A DNA stretch of 64,000 nt from Anaeramoeba flamelloides (lineage: Eukaryota > Metamonada > Anaeramoebidae), in NCBI GenBank assembly GCA_027625915.1, contig JANTQA010000036.1, forward strand, positions 5,911,001 to 5,975,000. Direction: 5' to 3'. Position numbers and translations under genes: made by a program. Position 1 is the first letter of the stretch, and the number at the start of each line of letters is the position of its first letter. Below, one piece after another: positions 1 through 9,782 of this stretch. Below the pieces are notes generated by a model, which was not told the DNA's origin, did no database searches, and saw only the letters and a list, made by a program, of their open reading frames with translations.

Positions 1-876
1 AAATTTTTAATAATTGATCAATCTCAGAAAAACATTTACCAAAAAGATTTGTCTTAAAAAAAACTGTTATAATGTTGAATCCTCCATTTTTTCTTTAATC
101 ATTTTTATATTCTTTTGTTCAATGATCTTACTTTGAATTTTTAAGGTTCTAGTAATGTTCCCAATTAAAAACCGTGTTTCACTTTTTTTCTAGAACCTTA
201 AATAGTATTTGTCTGAAAATTATTCTCAATTTTTCGGACATTATTTTGATTTATTTTTTTTTAGATTAATTAACATTTTCTCAAAAATTTAATCTCTATT
301 TTTTGAAATAAATTTTCTAATTCGATCCTTTTTTTTTAGAATTTCTTTACAATTAATAAAGTTTTAGAAATAAATATCATATTTACTCACGGTTTATTGT
401 CTATTTACTCTAATGAGTTAATGTATAGATTATATAGAAATAGGAAATGAGTTTATAACTTGAACCACAAGTTGGCCAACAATTCCAACTTGTTTTAACA
501 ATAGGATAACCAATGGCAATTTTAGGGTACATGCTTGAATCAAACTACACTTCATAAAATAATACCAAATTTAAAATCAAAATGTTTAGTACCCTGGAAC
601 ATAAAATGTAATAAATATTGTTCATAATATTGATTTCTTTTAAAAAATAAAAATAATTTTTTCATTCATTTGTCTTTTTTTTCTAATCCTGAGAACATTA
701 ATTTCAAAAAAGTTAATTTCATTTATTATTTCCAATTTTCACAAATTTTACCAAGTTTCTTAGTATATCATCAAAAAAAAAAAAAAACAATTCCATCTTG
801 TTCTTTTTTAAAAGTTGAGTAAAAAATAAAATTAAAAAATGCAATGTAATTTACTAGTCATGTACAACCGATTTAC

Positions 877-1275
877 CCTAAACTCAATTAGTGAATTAGA
901 CCAAAAATTATATTTTGAAATTGAATTTTTTTGGTTGTAAAATGAAAATGACAAAAAAAATACTGTTTAAAAGAGTCGGTATGGGAAAAAATAAAAATAA
1001 GTACAATAATGTTTCGTTAATTCTCAATTTCAAAAAATACAAATTTTTGGTACACAAATATAAACCAAATATCATAATAAATGGACGACATTTTTTTTTT
1101 TTTACTTTTTTTTATTTCTTTATTAAATAAAATACAAATATTTCTAGTGTTTAGAATTGAATATTAAAAGAGTAATTTTTTTATTTTAATAGATAACTTT
1201 AATTTATAAAAATATTAATTTTCAAAATTTGATTTTTAATGGATCAATTATTTTGAAATAGAGTTTACCATAAAA
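877..1275 (+). repeat. MITE-like repeat, 500-bp family, shortened copy
   Basis: Shares its right half (about 1090-1275) with 61200-61370, and begins with the same AAACTCAATT end as 60853. The middle is shorter than in the other copies. It is not coding. Confidence 0.55.
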
Positions 1276-1379
1276 AGAATCTATCAAATACTCTCAAAAT
1301 ATTCTGCAATTAGCATCAAAAAATATTTATTTGTAATGTTTTTAAGGGAGTAAGTTCATTTTACAAATTTTGAGTCTCA

Positions 1380-2430
1380 CCATTTATCTGAAACTGAATG
1401 ATTCAAATCATTTCTTTAACCAAACACATTACTATTTTAGTAAATACTAGAGCGTATTATATCCTAATATAATAAATTTAAAATCTAACTATTTAAAAAA
1501 TGGAATTTAAAAAATGGAAAGATTGATCAAAATAAAAATAGATAAAAATCATTTATTTCTTGATCTTGTCTAGAACATTTAATCAATTATTTCTTCGCTA
1601 CTTGGTTATATTTTTAAGACTTAATAGAAAAATTTTCGTTTGTTAAATTTATGAGAAACATCAATTTGATATTTCAAAATAATTACCAAAATGAATTTAA
1701 AAATCATATTTTTCTTTAATTTATCGAATTCTTGTTTTGGTTCAGAATAATGGATATTTTTTGAATTATTCTTCAGAAATTTAGATTTATTAAATATCTT
1801 TACTTGATTTGTAAAAAAAAAAATTTTGATTAATTTTAAAACTCTAAATAATTCTGAATAATACTTTCGATTTTTTCTGATTTTTTTTTTATTATTTTGG
1901 GTACAATCTTTTGAAGTTGTTTTTGGTTTTGATAATTCAGTTCCTTTAACTTAATCTTTCAAATTATATTCTTTATTTTGACTTTGTTATATAAAAATAT
2001 TTGAAAATTGAATTTTGAAAAAGAAAATTTGCAAAACAGGTTTTGTAAAATAATAAAAAATAGTAATGGGGGTGAGAAATTCAAGATAATAAATTCTTTG
2101 AGTTCATATCGAGAAGAAAAAGAAAAAGAAAACAAATCTTCCAAAATAGGCTTTGATCAATTTTTTTTTTTTTTTTCATTCATTGATTTTAATAAATTAA
2201 TCTGAAAAGGTGATTTTTTGTGTTTGGCCTTCAAAACGAGAATATTTTTTTCAAAGACACATCTTTTCGGGTAGATTTATTTGGTTTACTGTTTGATTAA
2301 TTTCACTCATTCATATAAACATATTTCTAGATCCAAAACTAAATTTAATAAAACAAAAAATTTAATCAAAAAAAATGTTCAACAAAAATTGAAAAATTCA
2401 ATTCTGGTATTCTTTAGATTTTTTCACATA
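1380..2430 (+). repeat. Diverged duplicate of the 56.0-58.4 kb region
   Basis: Colinear similarity is visible in blocks: about 1380-1420 with 56033-56080, 1500-1740 with 56655-56905, 1840-1900 with 57490-57555, and 2030-2370 with 58085-58415. The right-hand copy is longer because it also carries two MITEs, at 56127-56639 and 56991-57481. Neither copy holds a gene. Confidence 0.6.
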
Positions 2431-2816
2431 CATTAAGCTGTGAATGGAATTTTTGTTTAAAAGTTTCAAGATCTCATGAAACTCAAAAAAACAAATTTCA
2501 AGTAATTTTCACACCATTATAACCATCAAAAATCGTCAAATCTACCTACTTCATTAACAAAAAATGAACCAAAAATTTTGAGAAATATAAACTCGAACAG
2601 CCTGACTATGGAATATAAAAAAAACCAAAATAAATACTTAAAGTCTCTTTTTGATAACTATAACAGAATTGTGACTTTAAAAAATTAACTATTTTCCAAA
2701 ATAATTTTGAACAATTCTCAGAAAAACAAATGAAAATATTGTTAAATTTATTTAGAAAAAGATTGTCATTATAGAGTTTTTGTTGATTTGTTTAAAAAAA
2801 AAAAAAAACTAACAAT

Positions 2817-4988
2817 TTAATTAATATCATCTTCAATTAATTTTTCTTTCAATTGATTGTTGACATCTACAAGATTATTCTTCTTCTTTGACCTTTTTTT
2901 AATGCCCCAGACTGAAACCAAAACTAGAATAATAGCTAACAGACCACCGAAAACGCAAGAAAGTATTAAAGTTAGATGAGATTTTTTTTGTTCATCATCC
3001 ACAAAAGACATTTGGAAAGATGCTTTGCAAGACTCTCCCCAGGAATTTTTAGCTATGACAAGAATTTCTAAAGACTCTTTTGATGTTTTGACAGTTCCTT
3101 GAAATTGTCTGGACGTAGGTTCAAAGGTTAACCAATCTGGAAGGGGCGATTTTTTTTTATCATTTAAATATGATTTATATGTCAAGGGTAAATTTTGAGG
3201 GTCTACAAAGAAATTTTTTGAGAATTGATAATCAATTCGGTATCCATAATGAAAAACAGAGCTTTTAAGGTTTGAGGTATAATAAGGCTCTTGTGCCTTC
3301 ACTTGAAATTGAAATTTAACATTTTGCTGCAAATTACAGTTATTTGTCGCAACTAAATCGATCATGATTGTTTTGTTTTGGACATTATCCAAAGTCGGCT
3401 TACTATCGAAATGTAAGTTAGTATTATTGAAATTTATCCAAGCAGGTAAAGTTCCATTGATTCGATAATTTAAATCTTGGGGTATTAGTTCCAAAAATGT
3501 ATTATTTGGTAGTACGTTTAAATTTTCTTGATCGATATACACAATTTGATCTTGTGTTTGGATATTTAGGATAGGCTTTTTCGGGTATTGAATTTTTTTA
3601 CCATACAAAAGGTTTGTGTTCTGGTATTGTTGTTGCCAAGTAAGAAAAATGGTGTTCTGATCGTAAATTGCCGTATATGCTTTTTTTACAAGTGTATTTA
3701 ATTTATCTGAGATCACAATTGGATCAAATAAGGGTTTCAATTCAATAAAGGCATTGTTTGTATTATTGTTCATGGATTTTAAGTAGAGGAATTGTCCATA
3801 ATAAATTTGATAAAAAGTGAGAGTGTTTTCAATATATTTACAGTGGAAAGTTATTGAGAACATGGATTCAGTCAAATACCAAACAGAGGGTCTTTGTGAA
3901 ACACATAAAGGTGGTGTTGAAATTTGAAAAATGGAGCCTATTTGAAGGCACGAACTGGCATTCTGTTGATCTCTTGGAATGTAATTATTCCCTTCCTGTT
4001 TCAGAACATTGCTACAATCATAAAAAACACCACTCAACCCAGGAGTTGGCAAAGCGGATTCCCAAACTACAATGATCAATGAGCCATTCATTTTTTCAAT
4101 CCAGATATCACCTTGACTGTTACTCTCTGGATCAATTTGCCAAGATAGTGTACTGTTCTCTGGTTTGAATTTTTCTTCGCTATTGATTTGGAAGATTTGA
4201 ACGTTGTTTTGTCCATTTTTGCTTAGCCAGGAGACGATGAAATAATTGCTTAGGTATTTGCTTAGAAATATGCTTAAAGGTGCTTCAAGATCCGAATTAA
4301 ATTCAGTACTGCTTGCAACCCCCCACAAATCGACCTTTGACTTTCCATCCCATTCATAAGTTTGTAATTCAAGAACACTTTTGGTAACATTATTCACCAT
4401 TTTTGTGTCAACCCAAGCAACAACAAACAGCTGTGAGTCGGTTATTGATTTGCAAACCGACAAGATTATAGGTGCGACTGTTTGTGAAAAAGCTGGTTTT
4501 ATTAAATAGTCGCGATCTAAAAGATGCTCTCCATCATTATTGTAGATGGATATATAAGTTTGTAAGGATTCATTGAAACACTTCTGCTGAAGGATAATAG
4601 CAAACTGGCACAGGTTGTTACCATTATCCTTGTTATCGGTGTTAAGATCATCAAAGCTTGTGATCCAATAATGTGTCAAGTCACATGTATACATTCTATT
4701 CAAAAGAAATTTCGGTTTAATGAGCTCGTAAGTATCGCTATTGTAAATCTTCGCAAAGAGAAGATTGTTTTGAAAAGCAGAGTCAAATTCAGTCCAAATA
4801 GTTAAAGTTTTATTATCACCCAAATATAAGGGTTTGACATCAGTTGTGGTTAGATGATTAGATAGTGTCAACGGAGCTATTGGTTGATCAATATTGCAAG
4901 TTCCATCATTTTCTTCGAGTGAATGGATACTTGTCAAATTTAAAAGTAGTATAATGACAAAGACGAAAGAATAATTTTGAAAGATCAT
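2817..4988 (-). CDS. Single-pass surface protein with cadherin-like modules
   Basis: An intronless 723-residue protein of unknown function, probably on the cell surface. I start it at the ATG at 4988 because a clean signal peptide (MIFQNYSFVFVIILLLNLTS) follows. The frame is open 44 codons further up to 5120, but that extension is basic and would bury the signal. Residues about 30-470 carry spaced strands such as LFVVAWVD, YFIVSWLS, LIIVVWES and TIFLTWQQ, which suggest a beta-propeller or beta-sandwich array. Residues about 480-665 hold two dystroglycan-type cadherin-like/putative Ig (He_PIG-like) modules with the typical LPAWINF and LPDWLTFEP motifs. A membrane span at about 670-695 is followed by a short Lys-rich cytoplasmic tail ending DDIN. 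It shares a 1.5-kb upstream gap with the divergent gene at 6531. A role in adhesion is inferred from the modules only. Confidence 0.85.
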   Translation of the reverse strand: MIFQNYSFVFVIILLLNLTSIHSLEENDGTCNIDQPIAPLTLSNHLTTTDVKPLYLGDNKTLTIWTEFDSAFQNNLLFAKIYNSDTYELIKPKFLLNRMYTCDLTHYWITSFDDLNTDNKDNGNNLCQFAIILQQKCFNESLQTYISIYNNDGEHLLDRDYLIKPAFSQTVAPIILSVCKSITDSQLFVVAWVDTKMVNNVTKSVLELQTYEWDGKSKVDLWGVASSTEFNSDLEAPLSIFLSKYLSNYFIVSWLSKNGQNNVQIFQINSEEKFKPENSTLSWQIDPESNSQGDIWIEKMNGSLIIVVWESALPTPGLSGVFYDCSNVLKQEGNNYIPRDQQNASSCLQIGSIFQISTPPLCVSQRPSVWYLTESMFSITFHCKYIENTLTFYQIYYGQFLYLKSMNNNTNNAFIELKPLFDPIVISDKLNTLVKKAYTAIYDQNTIFLTWQQQYQNTNLLYGKKIQYPKKPILNIQTQDQIVYIDQENLNVLPNNTFLELIPQDLNYRINGTLPAWINFNNTNLHFDSKPTLDNVQNKTIMIDLVATNNCNLQQNVKFQFQVKAQEPYYTSNLKSSVFHYGYRIDYQFSKNFFVDPQNLPLTYKSYLNDKKKSPLPDWLTFEPTSRQFQGTVKTSKESLEILVIAKNSWGESCKASFQMSFVDDEQKKSHLTLILSCVFGGLLAIILVLVSVWGIKKRSKKKNNLVDVNNQLKEKLIEDDIN

Positions 4989-6530
4989 TTTCAAATGTTT
5001 AAATAAATAAATACTTCTAAGAAAAAATGAACCAACTTGAAAATGTTTTCCTCTTTTACCCTTTGAATCTTGATAAAAAGAAACAAGTCTATTTAGAGTT
5101 CCTGAATTTTTCACCGTCATAAGGCAATGTCAATTGTTAATTTTTTTTTCAAAGTAAAAAGATCATTTTTGAAAAATTCTATCGTTCAGGTTTTTGGTTT
5201 GAAACTCGTAGTTCTTAGTGTTTGTAGATGAAATCGTTTTTTTTTTTATTTCTTATCATTGTATTTTAAATTTTTTTGATTATTTTTTTTTTTTTCCAAA
5301 ATATTGCAAAGATATTGAGTTAATTGAATAAATGGTCTTTAAACGAAAGTTATTTCTTTTGGGATGAAAATTGAGAGACGAACAAATCTTTTGAAAAAAC
5401 AAGTAAAGAAATGTAAAAATTAGAATATTTGGTATTCTAAAATTTTCCAATAAATCAACAAAAGCACCTCAGACAATTTTTCTTTCAATTGTGAAAGAGT
5501 GAAATCAATTTTTATGTTTGATGAAACGAAAAGAAAAATTTTTCTTTAAAATTTCTACAAAAACTTAAATATTTCAAGACATGTTTTTTGAAAATTTGAA
5601 CCACACTAAAGAGTAATTCAAAATTAAATGAATTTTTGTTTTTATGAAATGGGGATAAATTAAGAAAATTATCAAAAAATTGACAAATGGAAATCATTTT
5701 TTGTAAATTTGAGTTTAATGCAAAAATAAAATATTTCGTTTCAGGTTTTAAAAAATCAGAGATTTAATGGTTTTTTTTCTAGAAGAATCTCGAATAACAT
5801 TTTCCTTTTTTTTTTTTATATTTTTTTGACAGATATAGTCAGACGAATTTTTTTAAAATTAATTCTAAGCTTTGATTACACAGCGTTTACAAGAATTAAA
5901 TCACGAATTTATTGTTTTATTTTGGTTGTTTTTTTTTTCTTGTAGAGTTGAAAAAACTTTTTTTAAATAAAGATTTTTTAACAACAATAATTTTTATCTC
6001 TTTTTTGGACAATTGGGAAGTCAGCAACTTGGAAAATAAAGTTATTAATTCACTCATCATTTTAAGATTTTTTATTTTTTACTAAAATCGAGAACAAGTG
6101 TATCAATAATTTGTCAAATAATTGACAAGATCTGAAAAATTTATTTAATATTACCAGAAAATTGGGAATTTTTATCAAGAAAAAGAGAAAATGAGAATGA
6201 TTATAGTATTCTAAAGATGGGTTGTGATTAAATTGAGTCAAATATTTTCTTGTGGTTTTTAATAATTTTGTAATAAAAGTTCAAAAAATCAACAAGTTCC
6301 TGACGAAAAACAAAGAAGTAAACCTTTCTTTTGAATGAGTTTTTCAAATTTGATCGTCACAAACACAAAAATTTTTAGTCGTAAAAGAAAAAAAACAAAA
6401 AAAAATCTCTTGAAAAAATTGTTTCTTTGCTTAATTTTCATTTTTTTTTATATTTTGATTTTTCTTTATAAATTAATTTTTAATCTTTAAATTTTTTTTT
6501 AATCTAACTAAACATAGTCTAATTCAACTT
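4989..6530. promoter_or_regulatory. Shared upstream region of two divergent genes
   Basis: This 1.5-kb AT-rich gap separates the 5' ends of the genes at 4988 (-) and 6531 (+), so it must hold both promoters. I see poly-T and poly-A tracts but no motif I can defend as a promoter element, and no repeat shared with the rest of the window. Confidence 0.45.
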
Positions 6531-9500
6531 ATGGCCTTTCGGACAATAAAAAGTGAAATAGCAATTCTTATAATTCTCTTTTGTACAGGCTTTCTATCTC
6601 TGTCAGAGGAAACAAGCGCAATAAGTGGTAACTTTCGTCCGGAAGATTTACCACCGATCCCACCTGGAAAGAACTGTATCGATCATAATGATGGGAATAT
6701 GATTATATTGAACTGCGATCAGACCGTTTTTTATTTAGCAGACAGCTTTGCATTAAAAGGTGAGCCTGAATTTTATGATCCGTACAAAGGCTTGGTCATT
6801 CATACAACAGAATTGACGATCAATGGAGATTTTCAGATGCCCTCGCAAAACATTTTCCTCATTACCGAAACGTTGCAATTGAGTGGCCATGTGACATTCA
6901 ATTTGAGTGGTGAAGTGGGGCCCTATGATTGCCAGGGGTGTACTCCACCTGGTATCCCGACCTCTGAGGGAACGAATGGTGTGAGTGGATATGATGGATC
7001 ACGTGGAGGGAACGGCGGAGATTTCGTCTTGGTGCTTGCGACAGATCAAATCACCTGTGATGTGGAGCCATGCTTGACGATCGTCACGAACGGAGCGAGG
7101 GGTGGCAACGGTCAAGGCGGCGGCGATGGCAGTGTGGGGACCCAAGGGCAAGCGGGTTCCTTCGGCCAAAATGGTGGCGATGGAGGGCAGGGTGGTGACG
7201 GGGGGAAACCCGGAAGCGGCGGTGATGGGGGCAACGGTGGTGAGATCTATATCTACACAGACAATCCCAAGTCGAACAAATGGATCAATTTTACATCGCT
7301 TGCAGGCGACGTCGGCAGGGCAGGGACCGGGGGGCAGCCAGGTAAGGGCGGGCTTGGAGGAGGAGGCGGGAGTTATCGTCACTGTCACCGCTGTTGGGGT
7401 GTTGCGCATTGCTGCAAAAATAAATGCTGCAAACCCTCGGGGCACACCGGGCCAGTTGGAAACCCTGCGCCCTTTCCCGATGAGAACCCTGTGCCGGGAA
7501 CACCGGGCACGATTACGGTTGGGAACGTCAATACAACAATCTTGAACAAATATGTCACCGACGAGCAATTGGAGCTCTCCTTGACCTTCGCGGAAGATCT
7601 CTATCTGAATAACAATTTCAAGGCATCTAGAGACCATCTGATGTGGATCATCTACATCATCAACGGGCACAATATCAGTCTGAGCCATCCCTGTGAGAAC
7701 GCCGAGGAAGACAGCCAATGTCTAAATACATACCACAATAATTCACTAAGGTACAGCATTGCCAATTTGGCGAGTTCCTATTTGACAAATATGAAGCAGG
7801 GGAGAAACCTGAATGGCGAATTCTTCAACGACTGTCCGGCCATGAACACGTTTTATTATTACGACAAGTCGAAGTTTGACATCGAGTCTACAAAGAAGAT
7901 CGAAGACGAATACCGTTTATTCATCTCTGAAAACAACACGATGACCGTCAAGCTAAACGCGGTTACAGCGGGCCTGGTGCACACCAAGCTGCTCATGGCG
8001 GACTTGGACAACCAAATCAAAAAGAATGATCAGCAGGTGCTCAGCGAGTCTCAGATCATAAACAAGTTGTCGATCCAAAGCCAGAATCTGCAGCTCAAGG
8101 TAACCACAGAAGAGGGCAAATGCATTGAAGCCATTGAAAAGAAGATGGAGCACGATCTCCTGGGCATGGTCTTCGGAGATCTCTTCAAATTGGCCCAGAC
8201 CGTTTTAGACTTTGCCACGATGAGCAAATCGGCCTTCACGGATTTGAAAACGTTGCTCAAGTCATTCAAAAGCCTCAAAGATGGCTTCAAAGATTTGGAC
8301 ACCCTGATCAAGGACATGCACACAATCGCTGATGATGTGGGTTCCGAAATCAAAGACATCAAGAATTTGGTCAACAAGTACAAGGACATCAAAAGCCAAA
8401 TCGATGCGATCGGGAAGCAGGATTCGCAAAAGATCGCGCTCAACATCCAGAACTTTGACAACTTCATCAAGAAGTACCTCGACATCTCAGAATGCGCACA
8501 CCTGAAAGACTTGTTCCACCAGTTGCTGACGGTCATCCACTCCAGAAACGATCATGTCTTGACACACGACAAGAGTGTCTTGACGACGTACTCGCTGACA
8601 TCGAAAAAAAAGCTCTTGCAGGTGCAGTACCAAAAGGCACAGTCCCAGCTCGTCGACACATACAACCCGTACACCGCAGAGATGTCCAGCTACATGAAGA
8701 AGATCTTGAAAACAATGATGCGCAATAGTATCAGAACGCTGTCAAACTACAACCAGGCTCTCAAGTGCCATTATTACGTGCCATCAGAGATCGCCCTCAG
8801 CGCCAAGAATACGGCCACGCTGTACTTTGCCCTCGACTCGATCTCGACTTCAGAGACAAAGGCCATCGAGCAGGCCAGCTTCAACACAAACTCGTTCCAT
8901 TACCATCAGGTATCAGTGCACTTAAACAACGACACGCACCCTCACCAATTGCAAAGTTTCCACCAGACCAAGCACTTCAATTTCAGTTTGCCCATCACGC
9001 ACGATTCCTTTGCCGGGTTTGCGAACGTCAAGGTTAACCAATTTTCAGTCTGTGTGTACCCCGTACAGAGCTTCCCGGTCAAACTGATCTTGAGCCACCC
9101 CGGTACACAAGTCGGCGTCACACCCAGAGGCACATATTTAAATTTCAATTTCAGACACCGCACATATATGTTCATCGTCGATGCCAATTCTTGCCAAAAC
9201 GGTTCCGTTCCTGAAATGAAACTGCAATCAGACTACGAAAAAGAATTGAAAAAAAATATCGCGCCGATCTCTCCCTTTTCGCTGTGGAATATCGAAATCC
9301 CTCAAAATTTGAACCCACAGCTCAACCATTCGAAGATTACAGGTTTCGAGATTTTCTTCCAGGGCACATACCAACCATTGGCTTACCCACAAAAGGCGCC
9401 CTATGTTTTTGGTGGCAAATATAACTCAGATACTCAAGAAAGTATCCACGAAACCAAGGAAGAATCGAATACAATCGACAAAAGGGCCTTCTATGCCTAC

Positions 9501-9782
9501 CTAATTGTCTTGCCCATTGGAGGATTGTTTAGTATCATTTTATTCGCTCTCGGTTTGGTTAAATTTGTAAAGAATAAAAGAAAGGCAAGGCGACAGCTCA
9601 ATCTTGATTTGATATCACATGAAATTGGAGGTAACAATATCCACGAAAAAATACTAAATAGTACTGATACGCAGGAGCAAAATTCAGATTCAGATATTGG
9701 TTCAAAGACTAGTAATGAATTGGATGAAGTTATTAATAATAATAGTATTTTAGATTCCAGTACTACCAGCCAGTCAGATTAA
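6531..9782 (+). CDS. Gly-rich, coiled-coil surface protein, one TM span
   Basis: A 1083-residue intronless protein that I do not recognise as a named family. Order of parts: a signal peptide (residues 1-30); a domain to about 150 with short beta-type strands; a Gly-rich, collagen- or PGRS-like stretch at about 150-335 (repeated GGNGG, GGDGG, GKPGSGGDGG) containing a Cys/His knot at about 281-303 (CHRCWGVAHCC, CKNKCC); a long helical, coiled-coil-prone middle at about 450-720 (FKDLDTLIKDMHTIADD); a C-terminal extracellular domain; a TM span at about 987-1010; and a charged tail rich in Ser, Asn and Asp. About 6900-9400 is far richer in G+C than anything else here, including third codon positions, while the first 100 and last 100 codons return to AT-rich use. 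That may reflect very high expression or foreign ancestry. A structural coat or adhesion role is inference. Confidence 0.85.
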   Translation: MAFRTIKSEIAILIILFCTGFLSLSEETSAISGNFRPEDLPPIPPGKNCIDHNDGNMIILNCDQTVFYLADSFALKGEPEFYDPYKGLVIHTTELTINGDFQMPSQNIFLITETLQLSGHVTFNLSGEVGPYDCQGCTPPGIPTSEGTNGVSGYDGSRGGNGGDFVLVLATDQITCDVEPCLTIVTNGARGGNGQGGGDGSVGTQGQAGSFGQNGGDGGQGGDGGKPGSGGDGGNGGEIYIYTDNPKSNKWINFTSLAGDVGRAGTGGQPGKGGLGGGGGSYRHCHRCWGVAHCCKNKCCKPSGHTGPVGNPAPFPDENPVPGTPGTITVGNVNTTILNKYVTDEQLELSLTFAEDLYLNNNFKASRDHLMWIIYIINGHNISLSHPCENAEEDSQCLNTYHNNSLRYSIANLASSYLTNMKQGRNLNGEFFNDCPAMNTFYYYDKSKFDIESTKKIEDEYRLFISENNTMTVKLNAVTAGLVHTKLLMADLDNQIKKNDQQVLSESQIINKLSIQSQNLQLKVTTEEGKCIEAIEKKMEHDLLGMVFGDLFKLAQTVLDFATMSKSAFTDLKTLLKSFKSLKDGFKDLDTLIKDMHTIADDVGSEIKDIKNLVNKYKDIKSQIDAIGKQDSQKIALNIQNFDNFIKKYLDISECAHLKDLFHQLLTVIHSRNDHVLTHDKSVLTTYSLTSKKKLLQVQYQKAQSQLVDTYNPYTAEMSSYMKKILKTMMRNSIRTLSNYNQALKCHYYVPSEIALSAKNTATLYFALDSISTSETKAIEQASFNTNSFHYHQVSVHLNNDTHPHQLQSFHQTKHFNFSLPITHDSFAGFANVKVNQFSVCVYPVQSFPVKLILSHPGTQVGVTPRGTYLNFNFRHRTYMFIVDANSCQNGSVPEMKLQSDYEKELKKNIAPISPFSLWNIEIPQNLNPQLNHSKITGFEIFFQGTYQPLAYPQKAPYVFGGKYNSDTQESIHETKEESNTIDKRAFYAYLIVLPIGGLFSIILFALGLVKFVKNKRKARRQLNLDLISHEIGGNNIHEKILNSTDTQEQNSDSDIGSKTSNELDEVINNNSILDSSTTSQSD

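Larger units (their letters stand above)
1..2816. other. Gene-free repeat-bearing region
   Basis: No credible coding region; short open frames here are A/T-run artefacts. About 200-460 is a decayed relative of the 480-bp MITE family seen at 50112 and 52462. About 877-1275 is a copy of the 500-bp family at 60853. TTAAGGGAG at 1342 resembles the end of the 54221 element. About 1380-2430 is a diverged copy of about 56030-58440. Confidence 0.6.

Noticed and set aside
6999-7718. Long antisense frame (239 codons) opposite the Gly-rich gene
   Set aside because: It exists because the GC-rich sense codons leave few antisense stops; the translation has no protein-like features.
8051-8536. Antisense frame of 161 codons in the coiled-coil part
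   Set aside because: A shadow of the strong sense frame with the same compositional cause.
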